Assembly: GCF_013408295.1 (NCBI RefSeq)
Contig: NZ_JACBYQ010000001.1
Location: forward strand, 744,001-808,000
DNA length: 64,000 bases
DNA from: Psychromicrobium silvestre
GTDB lineage: Bacteria; Actinomycetota; Actinomycetes; Actinomycetales; Micrococcaceae
Direction: 5' to 3'
A model generated the notes under the pieces. It searched no databases. It saw nothing but the letters and a program-made list of their open reading frames with translations, and was not told the DNA's origin. Within the stretch, counting starts at the first letter, position 1; each line of letters begins with the position of its first letter. Shown piece by piece: positions 9,410 to 18,604 of the stretch. A program made the position numbers and the translations under genes.

Positions 9410-9760
9410 GGTGCCGTCCTAGTCTCCACCGTCGAAACACTCGTCGAAACACTCGTCGAAACACTCGTCGAAACACTCGTCGAAAAGCACTACCACATAG
9501 TCGAGCTCTCACCGGAATCGGCTGAAGCACTGACCGGGATGATCGAGGACATCTTTGACCGCATCGACCACGAATCCGACCTCGAACGCCGCGACCTAAC
9601 CCTTCACAAAGAATGTCTAGAAGCCGAACAACTCAAACTGCTCCAAAGCTTCTATGTCGACACGATCACCCTGCCCATCCTCAAGAAAGAACAAGACCGC
9701 ATCACTGCCCACCTCAACGACGTCAACCTACGGCTCGACAGCTACCAAGTTTTTTTCCAA
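9410..9760 (+). pseudogene. C-terminal fragment of a large serine recombinase
   Basis: An open frame from 9392 encodes a short stretch, a run of VETL repeats, then KHYHIVELSPESAEALTGMI and a long charged coiled coil (DRIDHESDLERRDLTLHKE, LKKEQDRITAHLNDV). This is the pattern of the C-terminal coiled-coil tail of large serine recombinases. The catalytic and zinc-ribbon domains are absent, and the frame runs through a T-tract near 9752 into unrelated sequence and the tRNA gene, so it is a dead fragment. It lies head-on against the relaxase remnant. In the family these enzymes integrate and excise mobile elements, fitting a decayed integrated element here. Confidence 0.65.
9431..9484 (+). repeat. 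12-bp tandem repeat, four full units plus half a unit
   Basis: GTCGAAACACTC is repeated exactly at 9431, 9443, 9455 and 9467, with a partial unit from 9479. The period is a multiple of three, so in the recombinase frame it reads V-E-T-L without breaking the frame. Exact identity of the units suggests recent slippage in already non-functional DNA. Confidence 0.95.
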
Positions 9761-9799
9761 GATCATCCTCACCGAGGACAACGACATCAGAGACAAAGA

Positions 9800-9830
9800 A
9801 ACCCTGCCCAGCAATACGCCGGGCAGGGTT
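9800..9830 (-). terminator. Hairpin downstream of tRNA-Ala
   Basis: A perfect 10-bp inverted repeat, AACCCTGCCC (9800-9809) and GGGCAGGGTT (9821-9830), with an 11-base loop. It lies 16 bases past the 3' end of the minus-strand tRNA-Ala and is followed on that strand by TTCTTTG, consistent with a rho-independent terminator. Confidence 0.75.
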
Positions 9831-9845
9831 GGAACTTCGAACAAA

Positions 9846-9921
9846 TGGTGGAGCTGAGGGGACTCGAACCCCTGACCCCCTGCATGCCATGCAGGTGCGC
9901 TACCAGCTGCGCCACAGCCCC
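9846..9921 (-). tRNA. tRNA-Ala (anticodon GGC)
   Basis: 76 bases including an encoded CCA (9846-9848). The 5' acceptor strand GGGGCTG (9921-9915) pairs with the 3' strand. The anticodon arm is CCTGC-ATGGCAT-GCAGG, giving anticodon GGC, and the T arm is AGGGG-TTCGAGT-CCCCT. The decayed relaxase and recombinase lie on its 3' side, a usual place for integrated elements, although no duplicated 3' tRNA end (att site) was recognised in the window. Confidence 0.95.
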
Positions 9922-10018
9922 GTTCATTGCCGAAGCAACTTGTCTATCTTAGAACAGCATTTTGGCCTTGCCAAATCGACACCAAATCGACGCCAGATCG
10001 GCTGATTAGGAGCCCGGC

Positions 10019-10657
10019 TCAGCCTTCCTGGAGCACCACAGGTTCGGGCAAGGACCCGGCATTGTGCTCAGTAAGTCGCCAGTTCAAACCGCTGGCTTGC
10101 TCCTCAATCACCGACCAATGACAATTGCCGGCGCCGGACAGAATTCCCCAATACTCGGTGGGAAGTTCAAGCATGGCCACCAGGCCCGAACGGATCGCAC
10201 CGCCGTGGGTCACGACAATCAGCAGGCCGTCGTCGTCCAGCTCTGAAACTGCCTGGCTGACCGCTTCGGCCACGCGGGAACCCACCTCCAGGCGGTTCTC
10301 TCCCCCACCGGGGCGAACCTCAACTGCTCCGGTCTTCCAGGCTGCGGACTCCTGCGGAAACTGCTCATCGATCTGCGCAAACGTCAAACCTTCCCAAGCA
10401 CCCGCATAGGTCTCCCGCAATCGCGTATCAACGCCGGGCGTCAGCCCTACGGCTTCACCCAAGTAGCCCGCCGTCTGCCGGGTACGTCCCAGATCGGAGC
10501 TGAGAATCGCGTCCGGCCGTAAGCCAGCCAGCAATTCGGCTGCCCGCCGCGCCTGCTCGTGCCCCACTAGATCCAGTGGGATATCGGTCTGACCTTGAAA
10601 CCGTCCGGCCCCATTCCAGGAGGTCTGTCCGTGTCGCCAGAACAGCACCCGCCTCAT
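10019..10657 (-). CDS. Histidine phosphatase family protein (phosphoglycerate-mutase-like)
   Basis: 212 residues from the ATG at 10657, whose first bases overlap the TGA of rsfS (ATGA), implying translational coupling. The N-terminal RHGQT motif carries the phospho-accepting His, and VVTHGGAIRSG near residue 160 carries the second catalytic His; the length and the NGAGRFQGQTDIPL segment fit the cofactor-independent phosphoglycerate mutase-like branch. In related actinobacteria the gene in this position, after nadD and rsfS, is annotated as a phosphatase such as glucosyl-3-phosphoglycerate phosphatase; substrate cannot be fixed from sequence. Confidence 0.85.
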   Translation of the reverse strand: MRRVLFWRHGQTSWNGAGRFQGQTDIPLDLVGHEQARRAAELLAGLRPDAILSSDLGRTRQTAGYLGEAVGLTPGVDTRLRETYAGAWEGLTFAQIDEQFPQESAAWKTGAVEVRPGGGENRLEVGSRVAEAVSQAVSELDDDGLLIVVTHGGAIRSGLVAMLELPTEYWGILSGAGNCHWSVIEEQASGLNWRLTEHNAGSLPEPVVLQEG

Positions 10658-11016
10658 GCGTCGAGTTGCAGGTCCACCACAGGGCAGTCTTTCCACAGCC
10701 GCTCTAGAGCGTAGAAAACCCTATCCTCTTCGTGCTGAACGTGAATCACTACCTCAACGTAATCGAGCAGCACCCAGCGTCCCTCGGAGCGGCCTTCGCG
10801 ACGCACCGGTCGGAGGTCCTGTTTGAGCAGCTCTTCTTCGATGCCGTCAACAATGGCATTGACCTGGCGCTCACTCGAAGCGGAAGCGATCAAGAAGATA
10901 TCCGTAATCGCCAACTGTTCGCTGACGTCTAAGGCAATAACATCCTCGGCTAGTTTTTCCGAGGCGGCATGGGCCGCGGTTCGGGCTAAAGTGAGGGAAC
11001 TTTCGGTGGCAGTCAA
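10654..11016 (-). CDS. rsfS: Ribosomal silencing factor RsfS
   Basis: 120 residues, the normal length for the RsfS/Iojap family. The core (residues about 25-110) has ALDVSEQLAITDIFLIASASSERQV and GRWVLLDYVEVVIHVQH, both hallmark segments. RsfS binds ribosomal protein L14 on free 50S subunits and blocks joining with 30S in starvation. It follows nadD and an uncharacterised membrane protein and overlaps the phosphatase gene by four bases, the usual nadD-rsfS-phosphatase order of actinobacteria. Confidence 0.93.
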   Translation of the reverse strand: MTATESSLTLARTAAHAASEKLAEDVIALDVSEQLAITDIFLIASASSERQVNAIVDGIEEELLKQDLRPVRREGRSEGRWVLLDYVEVVIHVQHEEDRVFYALERLWKDCPVVDLQLDA

Positions 11017-11032
11017 GGGACTCCTACTCGGC

Positions 11033-12469
11033 TCAGCGAGCCATCGATGAAATGATCATTATCAATCCTGCAAGCAGTGCGCCGCCGCCCACTAGGCCAA
11101 CGCCCCATTGCCAGAGCCTGCTGCGCCGCACCCGGCCCAGACCCGCCGTCACGGCATCCAAGGGCTCCAAACCGTGAGCGCTATTGGCCGGCAGCGGAGC
11201 GGTTTCCTGCTCGTCACCCTGGGCGGTAAAACGCGGCCGCACCCGAGCCATCTGCTCAGCCCGACGAAGCACCTGGCCAGGAGTGCCCATCGCTGGCGTA
11301 CCGTCAGCTACCGTGTTTCCCTTAGGCGGGGTCGACGGCGGCCGGACCGGTTTAGGCAAAACGGCGGGTGTAGAGCGGGTCACCACCGGGACATGGGACG
11401 TACTCGGCGGTTTGAGCACCGGACGCTCCACCCCAGGCATCTTGACGAACTGCAAGGGGGTGACCATGGCCAGGTTATGAGCCATGGTCGGATCGTTGAG
11501 CTTTTGTCGCGTTCCGGCACTCTCCTCGGCCAGCTTGGCTCGGGTTTGCGCACGTTCGTTCAAAATCGCGGCTCGCTCGGCTAGCGCTTTCTGCTGAGCC
11601 AAGACCTCTACATCGACCTTCAGCGGATCTTCTGCCGTCGGCAGGGCATCAGCATGTTCCTGAGCTTGGGCTATCAGCTCTTCTTTAGCCTGAGCGTCCT
11701 GAGCCAAAGCATCCCGCTCGGCAAGCGCCTGCGGAACGCTCAGCGCCTGTCGTCCAGCTGGCGCTGGAACCACCTGATTGGCCGCCGTCACCGGGGCCTT
11801 CTCGGCCTCGAGCATCTGCTGCCGGAGCAGCCTCCTGGAAGGCAGCGGCTCCGCTGGTGGAGCCGCTTCGGCAACTTCACGGTAAGCGCGTAAGGCAGCC
11901 CTGTCCCGGGCCCTGACTTGTGAGCGTCGCTCCTGTCGTTGCACCGGCGCATCAACTGGTGCTTCCAGAGCCCTGCGGCTGCTCCCGGCGGCCGCCGAGG
12001 GCGCCTCAGCAGAATCGGCAAGCGCAGCAGGATCGGCAAGCGGCTGCTCGGTAGCTGTCGGTTCTGCGGTTCCAGCCGGGGCCTCGGCAACTGCTGGGGT
12101 ACCCGCCGTCGGCTGCTCCACACTCTCCGGCACCTCGGCCTGCTGACTTTGCTCAGCCAGCGCGGCCAGCCTGGCACGTTCCTCGGCCCTGATCGCCTGG
12201 CGGGTGAGCTGGGCCGGATTGGCATGGCCTTTTCGCTCCCTGGCGGACGCGGCGCTGCCTACCGGAGCAGTGTGCACCGGGGCGCTGGCAACCGAAGGGT
12301 TAGTAACCGGCGCGCTGGGAACGGGGGCATCGGATGCCGGAGCGCTGGGAGGCAACAGCGGCACCGTGGGATAGCTCGCTGGTGCTTCGGCGCTGGCAGC
12401 CGAAGTGGCTGAACCTTGGGTGCGACGCAGCTCTCTACGGCTGCGTGGCTGCTCGGCGTCCTGGCTCAT
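11033..12469 (-). CDS. Ala/Pro-rich protein with one C-terminal transmembrane helix
   Basis: 478 residues. It starts with a basic RSRRELRRTQ segment, continues as a long low-complexity Ala/Pro/Glu region (about 15-270), then a charged possibly coiled-coil stretch (about 270-340, LAQQKALAERAAILNERAQTRAKLAEE), a Pro/Thr linker, and ends in a single hydrophobic helix (about 455-475) with a very short tail. No signal peptide is present, so it is probably a tail-anchored protein with a large cytoplasmic region. I recognise no domain. Its place between nadD and rsfS suggests a conserved, lineage-specific gene rather than a transferred one. Confidence 0.7.
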   Translation of the reverse strand: MSQDAEQPRSRRELRRTQGSATSAASAEAPASYPTVPLLPPSAPASDAPVPSAPVTNPSVASAPVHTAPVGSAASARERKGHANPAQLTRQAIRAEERARLAALAEQSQQAEVPESVEQPTAGTPAVAEAPAGTAEPTATEQPLADPAALADSAEAPSAAAGSSRRALEAPVDAPVQRQERRSQVRARDRAALRAYREVAEAAPPAEPLPSRRLLRQQMLEAEKAPVTAANQVVPAPAGRQALSVPQALAERDALAQDAQAKEELIAQAQEHADALPTAEDPLKVDVEVLAQQKALAERAAILNERAQTRAKLAEESAGTRQKLNDPTMAHNLAMVTPLQFVKMPGVERPVLKPPSTSHVPVVTRSTPAVLPKPVRPPSTPPKGNTVADGTPAMGTPGQVLRRAEQMARVRPRFTAQGDEQETAPLPANSAHGLEPLDAVTAGLGRVRRSRLWQWGVGLVGGGALLAGLIMIISSMAR

Positions 12470-12498
12470 TCTGCGTCTTTCACGTTTGCTTCGGCTGG

Positions 12499-13077
12499 CT
12501 ACTCTTGCTTGTCTTGGTAGAGACCGTACTTCCCGATGTACTGCACCACACCATCTGGCACTAAATACCAGACCGGATGGTGTGAGGCGACCCTATTGCG
12601 GCAGTCCGTGGAGGATATCGCCATCGCTGGCACCTCCAGAAGACTGACATCTTTACGTCCGGCATCATCAAGTACATGGCCCGGTCTTGTCACCCCGACG
12701 AAATGGGCGAGCGACCAGAGCTCATCACTATCTTTCCATGACATGATCTGAGCCATAGCGTCCGCGCCGGTAATGAAGAACAAATCTGCTTCCGGACGGA
12801 GCCTGTGCAGATCACGCAGGGTATCAATGGTGTAGGTCAAGCCCGGGCGTTCAATATCTACCCGGCTGACCGTGAACCGTGGGTTGGCTGCGGTGGCGAT
12901 CACCGTCATCAGGTACCGGTGCTCGGCCTCGCTGACCCTCCGCCCGGAGCTGGCGGTCTTTTGCCAGGGCTGCCCGGTGGGCACAAACACGACCTCATCA
13001 AGCTCGAATCTCGCGGCCACCTCGGAGGCGGCGACCAAGTGGCCGTGGTGAATGGGATCGAAAGTACCACCCATCAC
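12499..13077 (-). CDS. nadD: Nicotinate-nucleotide adenylyltransferase NadD
   Basis: Transfers AMP from ATP to nicotinate mononucleotide in NAD synthesis. The nucleotidyl-transferase motif [12 protein letters not shown] is at the N-terminus and ISSTDCRNR lies near the C-terminus. As given, translation begins at GTG 13077 immediately followed by ATG 13074, leaving only one or two residues before the catalytic loop. The frame stays open upstream, and the codon where a start overlapping the upstream gene would be expected (13128-13126, followed by T-E-Q-A) is ATC. The true start is therefore unclear. Gene order upstream of rsfS fits. Confidence 0.92.
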   Translation of the reverse strand: MMGGTFDPIHHGHLVAASEVAARFELDEVVFVPTGQPWQKTASSGRRVSEAEHRYLMTVIATAANPRFTVSRVDIERPGLTYTIDTLRDLHRLRPEADLFFITGADAMAQIMSWKDSDELWSLAHFVGVTRPGHVLDDAGRKDVSLLEVPAMAISSTDCRNRVASHHPVWYLVPDGVVQYIGKYGLYQDKQE

Positions 13078-13120
13078 CCCAAGCCGGAGCCGCCTGTTCT
13101 CGCCGACCGCTGCGGCTTGT

Positions 13121-13369
13121 TCAGTGATGGGAGGACGCCTTAGCCTCGCCGTGATCGTGCTTATTGGTGTGCTGCTTATTGGGATCTACATGCTCTTCAA
13201 CCGCCTCATGGCGATTGCCCAGATTCGTGAAAGAAGCCGTGATGAGCATCAGAATCAGCAGAATGGCGAAAATCGAAACCCCGAACATCCAAAAAGGCAT
13301 AAACAGTGGGGCTGGTTCTTCGTGTTCGCTGGCTGCTGTGGCAACGACTCCGACGAGCTGGGTCAGCAT
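13121..13369 (-). CDS. Small membrane protein with His-rich tail
   Basis: 82 residues: a short N-terminal segment, one strong transmembrane helix (about 22-47), and a hydrophilic tail with many His residues ([23 protein letters not shown]). The His-rich end could bind a metal, but that is only inference from composition. It lies between proA and nadD and its stop codon is followed closely by the nadD frame, so it is likely co-transcribed with nadD. I do not recognise a named family. Confidence 0.6.
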   Translation of the reverse strand: MLTQLVGVVATAASEHEEPAPLFMPFWMFGVSIFAILLILMLITASFTNLGNRHEAVEEHVDPNKQHTNKHDHGEAKASSHH

Positions 13370-13439
13370 GTTTCTCTCTCCCTTATGGATCCTTAGGCTG
13401 GATGGATCCTTAGTGTTTACCGACTATATGTTACGCGGC

Positions 13440-14747
13440 TCAGCCGCGAACTTGTCCTTCGCCATGCACGATCCACTTCGTTGTGGTCAATTCGCTCAAG
13501 CCCATCGGCCCGCGCGCATGCAATTTCTGGGTGGAAATTCCCACCTCCGCACCTAACCCCAGCTCGCCTCCGTCGGTGAACCGGGTGGAGGCATTGACAA
13601 TCACCGCCGCCGAATCCACCTCCGCGACAAAGCGCTCGGTGTTCGAGAGGTCATTGGAGAGGATCGCCTCGGTATGCCCGGTGCTCCAACGCCGGATATG
13701 GGCAATCGCCTCGTCCATCGAATCCACCAGCTTCACCGCGATTTCCAGGCCCATATACTCTCGGGCCCAATCATCATCGGTAGCGAGCTCAGCCTGAACC
13801 CCGGCTGGCAGCAGCCCCAGTACCCTCTCATCGGCGTGCAACCGGACTCCGGCGGCGCTCAGCGAGGTCAAGACGGCAGGCAGGGCTGCAGACCCGGCAT
13901 GCACCAGCAGGGTCTCCACGGTATTGCACACGCTGGGCCGTTGGGTTTTGGAATTCAGCAGAATTTCGACGGCGGAACTCACCGAAGCGGACTGGTCAAT
14001 GAAGATATGAACATTTCCCTCGCCGGTCTCGATCACCGGCACCGAGGAATTATTCACCACGGTCTGGATCAGCTCATGGCCACCACGCGGGATCAGCACA
14101 TCGACGCGGCCACGGGCGCGCATCAGCACGGCGGCGCCCTCACGCCCATAAGCGTCCACGCTCTGCACCGCATCGGCGGGAAGGCCAACTTCCTCTAGGG
14201 CATCGCGAATTACCCCGAGCAGGGCAATATTCGTCTGGGAAACCGCGCTGCCACCCCGCAGGATCACCGCATTTCCGCTCTTGAGCGCCAGCCCGGCAAT
14301 ATCGACGGTCACATTGGGGCGGGCTTCGTAAATGGCTGCCACCACGCCCATGGGCACCTGAACCTGACGGAGCCGCAAGCCATTGGGCAAGGTCTGTCCG
14401 CGCACCACGGTACCCACCGGGTCGGGCAGCGAAGCGAGATTCTCCAGGGCAGCGGTGAGCGCCTTGATCCGCTCCGGGGTAAGGCGCATCCGATCGATGA
14501 GCGCCGCACTGGTTCCCGCGGCTTGAGCCAGCTCAAGATCGGCACTATTGGCTTTCAGGATGAGCTGTTCATGTGCCTGCAAAGCGGCGCCCATGGCTAG
14601 CAGCGCACGATCTTTCCAAGCGCGATTGGCCCGGGCGAGCTGGCGCGAAGCGCTACGCGCCCGATCGGTGATCGCGTGCACGGCGGTCTGCAAGGATTCC
14701 GCCTCGCCGGAAAGCGATGCACCGGCGTTTTCGATCAGCTCTGTCAT
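13440..14747 (-). CDS. proA: Glutamate-5-semialdehyde dehydrogenase (gamma-glutamyl phosphate reductase)
   Basis: 435 residues, full length for ProA, the second enzyme of proline synthesis: NADPH-dependent reduction of gamma-glutamyl phosphate. Characteristic segments are YEARPNVTVDIAGLALKSGN and the catalytic region QRPSVCNTVETLLVH with the active-site Cys, followed by ASTRFTDGGELGLGAEVGIST near the C-terminus. It follows proB on the same strand with about 40 bases between, so kinase and reductase are made together, as expected for an unstable intermediate. Confidence 0.96.
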   Translation of the reverse strand: MTELIENAGASLSGEAESLQTAVHAITDRARSASRQLARANRAWKDRALLAMGAALQAHEQLILKANSADLELAQAAGTSAALIDRMRLTPERIKALTAALENLASLPDPVGTVVRGQTLPNGLRLRQVQVPMGVVAAIYEARPNVTVDIAGLALKSGNAVILRGGSAVSQTNIALLGVIRDALEEVGLPADAVQSVDAYGREGAAVLMRARGRVDVLIPRGGHELIQTVVNNSSVPVIETGEGNVHIFIDQSASVSSAVEILLNSKTQRPSVCNTVETLLVHAGSAALPAVLTSLSAAGVRLHADERVLGLLPAGVQAELATDDDWAREYMGLEIAVKLVDSMDEAIAHIRRWSTGHTEAILSNDLSNTERFVAEVDSAAVIVNASTRFTDGGELGLGAEVGISTQKLHARGPMGLSELTTTKWIVHGEGQVRG

Positions 14748-14786
14748 GGTCCCATTCTATCCAGAGCCGCCCATGCCGGGGAATCC

Positions 14787-15914
14787 TCAGAGCAACACCA
14801 GGTCATCCACGTGCACTACCTCGCGCAGATAGTCGCTGCCCAGATCGGCCGCGAGTTCCTTGGTCCGCCGGCCGAGCATCTTAGGTAATTCCGCGGCGTC
14901 GTAATTCACCAGCCCGCGGGCAAAGATCTTTCCTTGTAAATCCAGGAGTTCGACGGCGTCCCCAGCCTCAAAATCCCCGCTCACCGTTTTGATTCCGGCT
15001 GGCAGCAGCGACTTGTGGCGCTCCCGGATGGCACGCACCGCTCCGTCGTCGAGAGTCAGCGAACCGTGCGTGCTAGCCAGATGCGCGAGCCAGAGCAGGC
15101 GGATTGGTCGGCGCACCCCGTGCATACTGAACCAGGTTCCGACGTCCTCACCGGCTAGGGCTCGAGCGGCATTGGCTGCGGAGGTAACTAGGGCAGGCGT
15201 ACCGAACCCGGCCGCGATGCTGGCGGCCTGGACCTTGGTGACCATCCCACCCGTTCCGGTACCCGCGCTACCTGTGGAGCCGATCCTGAGCCCCTCGAGT
15301 TCGGCCGGTTCGGCTATCTGCGCTACCCGTTGGGAACCTTCGGAGGGCGGACCGTCGTAGAGCGCGTCCACATCGGAAAGCAGCAACATGGCGTCTGCTT
15401 TGACCAGATGAGCCACCAACGCCGCCAGTCGATCGTTATCGCCAAAGCGAATCTCGTGGGTTGCCACGGTGTCATTTTCATTGACGATGGGCAGCACGCC
15501 AAGGTGTAGCAAGCGTTCCATCGCCCGGTAAGCGTTGGCGTACTGAGTCCGCCTAGTCAAATCATCGGCGGTCAGCAGCACCTGGCTCACCGTTACTCCA
15601 TGAGCTCCGAAAGCCTCGGTATAGCGTGCCATCAGCAGGCCCTGACCAACACTTGCCGCGGATTGCTGGGTGGCCAGGTCCTTGGGGCGCCTGGCCAAAC
15701 CCAAGGGTGCTAGCCCGGCAGCGATGGCACCCGAGGAGACCAAAATGATCTCGGTCCCCCGGTTACTGCGCTCGGCGAGCACCTTAACCAGATCTTCCAA
15801 GGCTCGCTCGGAGATCCCCCCGTTCACCGAGGTCAGTGAGGAGGAGCCAACCTTGACCACAATCCTGGCTGCGGTCGCCAGCGCTTCACGGCCGGCTACC
15901 TGCTCAGCCTTCAT
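14787..15914 (-). CDS. proB: Glutamate 5-kinase
   Basis: 375 residues from ATG 15914 (the frame is open further upstream but inside obg). The amino-acid kinase domain occupies about 1-260 ([45 protein letters not shown]) and a PUA domain about 275-370. It catalyses the first committed step of proline synthesis, normally feedback-inhibited by proline. The start overlaps the end of obg by 11 bases, so translation of the two is probably coupled. Confidence 0.96.
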   Translation of the reverse strand: MKAEQVAGREALATAARIVVKVGSSSLTSVNGGISERALEDLVKVLAERSNRGTEIILVSSGAIAAGLAPLGLARRPKDLATQQSAASVGQGLLMARYTEAFGAHGVTVSQVLLTADDLTRRTQYANAYRAMERLLHLGVLPIVNENDTVATHEIRFGDNDRLAALVAHLVKADAMLLLSDVDALYDGPPSEGSQRVAQIAEPAELEGLRIGSTGSAGTGTGGMVTKVQAASIAAGFGTPALVTSAANAARALAGEDVGTWFSMHGVRRPIRLLWLAHLASTHGSLTLDDGAVRAIRERHKSLLPAGIKTVSGDFEAGDAVELLDLQGKIFARGLVNYDAAELPKMLGRRTKELAADLGSDYLREVVHVDDLVLL

Positions 15915-17529
15915 CACCGTTGTCCAGCAGTTCCCCGTCCTGAGCTGAAGCGTGCTTATCGGACTGTTCGCGAACAGCCCCGGATCGCCTGGCCGAAACG
16001 GACTCAGTCCAGATACCGGCTTTACGCTCTGTTTCCAGTTCCGCGCGAGCCGCAGCTTTAGCGTCCCGGCGCTCCTGGTATTCCTCGCGTTTCTCGCTTC
16101 GGGTTGGGCGATCGCCCAGATCAGCAAACCGCAGATCTGTGCCGCGGGGGCCGGTTAGCAATTCGGCGCCGGTCATCATGGTGGGTTCCCAGTCGAAGAC
16201 CACGGCGTCCTTGCCGTCCTCGCCGATCACCACGGTGTCTCCGGGCTTGGCACCGCTCTTGAACAACTCGTCTTCTACGCCGAGCTTTGCCAAGCGATCA
16301 GCCAGGTAGCCAATGGCTTCCTCATTGGTGAAATCGGTTTGTTTGACCCAGCGGACGGGCTTCTCCCCCAGCACTCGGAATAAAGGCTCCAGATTGCGTT
16401 CTTCGGGGCGGATGATGAATTGTTTGCGATTGACCGCTCGCGGCCGGAGCACCGTTGGGGTTACCGTCACCGGTTCCACCGCAAGCTGCTGTCTGGCGGC
16501 CGTGACTAGTTCAGCCATTGCAAAGGAGAGCGGGCGCAAGCCTTCATGGGAGATAGCCGAGATCTCGAACACCCGGTAGCCGCGTTCTTCTAGCTCACCG
16601 CGGACAAACTCGGCCATTTCCTTGCCATCGGGGGTATCAATCTTGTTCAAGGCAACCAGCTTGGGCCGCTGATTGAGCGGCACCACTTCCCCATCGGCCC
16701 CCGCATAGCTCATATCGACGGCGTACTTTTCGAGTTCGGCTTCGATAATCGCCAAATCGGAAAGCGGGTCACGGTCCGATTCAAGGGTTGCACAATCCAA
16801 AACGTGCACCAGCGCTGCACAGCGCTCCACATGGCGTAAGAAATTATGCCCCAGCCCCTTACCCTCGGAGGCCCCTTCAATCAGTCCTGGCACATCCGCT
16901 ATGGTGAACCGGACCTCCCCGGCCTCTACTACGCCTAGGTTGGGGATCAAGGTGGTAAACGGGTAATCGGCAATCTTGGGCCTAGCCGCGCTCATTGCGG
17001 CGATCAGCGAGGACTTCCCGGCCGAGGGAAATCCGACCAAGGCAATATCGGCGATGCTCTTCAGCTCAAGGACAATGTCCTGCTCATCACCTTCGATGCC
17101 CAGCAGCGCAAAGCCAGGCGCCCGCCGCTTCTGCGAGGAGAGGGAGGCGTTGCCTAATCCGCCCTGCCCGCCAGCAGCAGCGATGTACTCGGTTCCTTCG
17201 CCCATCAGATCGGCCAGCACTTCGCCGGTCTTTGTCTTGATCACGGTGCCGTCCGGAACCGAGAGGATCAGCGTTTCGCCGTGTTTTCCAGCGCGCCAAT
17301 CCCCCATTCCGGGTCCGCCGTTACCGGCGTGCCGATGCGGGGCATGGTGATAGTCCAGCAGTGTGGTGGTCTGGTGCGAGACGCGCAAGATGACGTCACC
17401 GCCATTGCCGCCATTACCGCCGTCGGGCCCGCCCAGTGGCTTGAATTTCTCCCGCTTAACCGAAACGCAGCCGTGGCCACCCGTTCCGCCGGAGACATGG
17501 AGCACTACCCGGTCGACGAAGTTTGCCAC
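15904..17529 (-). CDS. obg: GTPase Obg/CgtA
   Basis: 541 residues. The glycine-rich Obg fold is at about 1-160 ([31 protein letters not shown]), the G domain at about 160-340 ([11 protein letters not shown] for G1, [10 protein letters not shown] for G3, NKID for G4), and an OCT domain with a charged C-terminal tail follows, the long actinobacterial form. It is a ribosome-associated GTPase for 50S maturation and stress response. It follows rplU and rpmA on the same strand, the classic order, with a terminator between rpmA and obg. Confidence 0.97.
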   Translation of the reverse strand: MANFVDRVVLHVSGGTGGHGCVSVKREKFKPLGGPDGGNGGNGGDVILRVSHQTTTLLDYHHAPHRHAGNGGPGMGDWRAGKHGETLILSVPDGTVIKTKTGEVLADLMGEGTEYIAAAGGQGGLGNASLSSQKRRAPGFALLGIEGDEQDIVLELKSIADIALVGFPSAGKSSLIAAMSAARPKIADYPFTTLIPNLGVVEAGEVRFTIADVPGLIEGASEGKGLGHNFLRHVERCAALVHVLDCATLESDRDPLSDLAIIEAELEKYAVDMSYAGADGEVVPLNQRPKLVALNKIDTPDGKEMAEFVRGELEERGYRVFEISAISHEGLRPLSFAMAELVTAARQQLAVEPVTVTPTVLRPRAVNRKQFIIRPEERNLEPLFRVLGEKPVRWVKQTDFTNEEAIGYLADRLAKLGVEDELFKSGAKPGDTVVIGEDGKDAVVFDWEPTMMTGAELLTGPRGTDLRFADLGDRPTRSEKREEYQERRDAKAAARAELETERKAGIWTESVSARRSGAVREQSDKHASAQDGELLDNGDEG

Positions 17530-17626
17530 TGAAATCTCCTGACTGGAAATGCCGATCTACCGTTGATGGATCGGCTTCCATTCTAGTTTGCCCGCTGAAC
17601 GCGCTGGTTGAAACAACTTAAAAACA

Positions 17627-17660
17627 ACGGTGGAGCGAGCCGTTTGGCCCGCCCCACCGT
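17627..17660 (-). terminator. Rho-independent terminator after rpmA
   Basis: On the minus strand GGTGGGGCGGGCC pairs with GGCTCGCTCCACC (two G-U pairs) around a four-base loop, followed by GTTGTTTTTAAG. The wobble pairs work only on the minus strand, giving the orientation. It sits between rpmA and obg, so obg is at least partly uncoupled from the ribosomal-protein genes. Confidence 0.9.
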
Positions 17661-17673
17661 AAAGTGTTGAAAA

Positions 17674-17931
17674 TTACTGCGCTGCAGCAACGATGTTGAC
17701 GACACGACGGCCACCACGGCTGCCGAACTCAACAGCGCCGGCCTCCAGGGCGAACAGCGTGTCATCCTTGCCACGGCCAACGCCGTTGCCCGGGTGGAAG
17801 TGGGTGCCTCGCTGGCGGACGATGATCTCGCCTGCGGAAACAACCTGGCCACCGAATCGCTTCACGCCGAGGTACTGGGCGTTTGAATCGCGACCGTTAC
17901 GAGTGGAGCTTGCGCCCTTTTTATGTGCCAT
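17674..17931 (-). CDS. rpmA: 50S ribosomal protein L27
   Basis: 85 residues with the typical N-terminus [19 protein letters not shown] and the [23 protein letters not shown] core. The N-terminal extension reaches the peptidyl-transferase centre in known ribosomes. There is no firmicute-type cleavable leader. It follows rplU by about 30 bases. Confidence 0.98.
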   Translation of the reverse strand: MAHKKGASSTRNGRDSNAQYLGVKRFGGQVVSAGEIIVRQRGTHFHPGNGVGRGKDDTLFALEAGAVEFGSRGGRRVVNIVAAAQ

Positions 17932-17960
17932 TGTTCTTGCCTGCCTTCAGTCTTGGGTGC

Positions 17961-18281
17961 TTACGCGATGGAAGTAACTTTGACCTTGGTCAGCGCTTGG
18001 CGGTGGCCCTGGCGCTTCTTGTAACCGGTCTTGTTCTTGAACTTCTGGATGACGATCTTCGGGCCACGGAGATCTTCGAGGATCTCAGCCTTGACCTTGA
18101 CCTTGGCCAGGTCCTTGGCGTCCGAGGTGATTTTCTCACCATCGACCAGGAGTACGGCGGGCAGCTCAATGGTGCTGCCGGCCCCACCGGGGACGCGGTT
18201 CAGGGTAACGAAGTCTCCTACGGAAACCTTCTCTTGGCGGCCGCCTGCGCGGACAATCGCGTACACCACTGGGGAACTCAC
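17961..18281 (-). CDS. rplU: 50S ribosomal protein L21
   Basis: Up to 106 residues. The family begins (M)[18 protein letters not shown], so the true start may be the GTG at 18269 (102 residues) instead of the GTG at 18281; ribosome-binding sequence does not settle it. The C-terminal [14 protein letters not shown] segment is diagnostic. L21 binds 23S rRNA. First gene of rplU-rpmA. Confidence 0.96.
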   Translation of the reverse strand: MSSPVVYAIVRAGGRQEKVSVGDFVTLNRVPGGAGSTIELPAVLLVDGEKITSDAKDLAKVKVKAEILEDLRGPKIVIQKFKNKTGYKKRQGHRQALTKVKVTSIA

Positions 18282-18299
18282 TTCTCTCGACGTTAATTT

Positions 18300-18530
18300 C
18301 TAGCTTTTCAAAAATTGTGTGCGGAATGCTTTTCCGCTGCGCCACTCGCCTGAGGTCTTAAAATCCAGAAGCTTTGAAGCCTTCAGACATGACCTACCAA
18401 CGGCGTAATGCACCGACAGTCCAGAATACGCTACTGCGGCCCTCCCCTGCAAATGCGGGGATTCTGCGGTAATTCATTGCCACCGGGTGACGCCCGGCGA
18501 ACCGCGCTCAATAAGTCTACCGGGGGCCAG
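18300..18530. other. Intergenic region between rplU and the rne terminator
   Basis: No coding frame is supported. It must contain the rplU-rpmA promoter and 5' leader on the minus strand. No clear sigma-70 boxes were picked out. Confidence 0.4.
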
Positions 18531-18532
18531 TT

Positions 18533-18581
18533 GGCTCACCAAGCCCGCCACGCCGGAAGGCAAAGGCGGGTTCGGTGAGCC
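18533..18581 (-). terminator. Long hairpin downstream of the RNase E/G gene
   Basis: GGCTCACCAAGCCCGCC (18533-18549) faces GGCGGGTTCGGTGAGCC (18565-18581): 15 of 17 positions pair. It begins 24 bases past the RNase gene stop. No T-tract follows on the minus strand, so termination efficiency is uncertain and it may instead protect the 3' end. Confidence 0.65.
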
Positions 18582-18604
18582 AGGGGTTCGGAGATGGCAG
18601 CTAG

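Noticed and set aside
9539-9952. Short plus-strand gene running through the tRNA-Ala
   Set aside because: Its end is antisense tRNA sequence; only the first part resembles a recombinase tail, so it is reported as a pseudogene fragment.
10125-10409. Small open frames antisense to the histidine phosphatase
   Set aside because: Low-complexity Ser/Thr/Pro translations with no ribosome site; shadows of the phosphatase gene.
13385-13412. Duplicated GGATCCTTAG between proA and the small membrane protein
   Set aside because: Only two copies of a short sequence; not enough to call an operator or repeat family.
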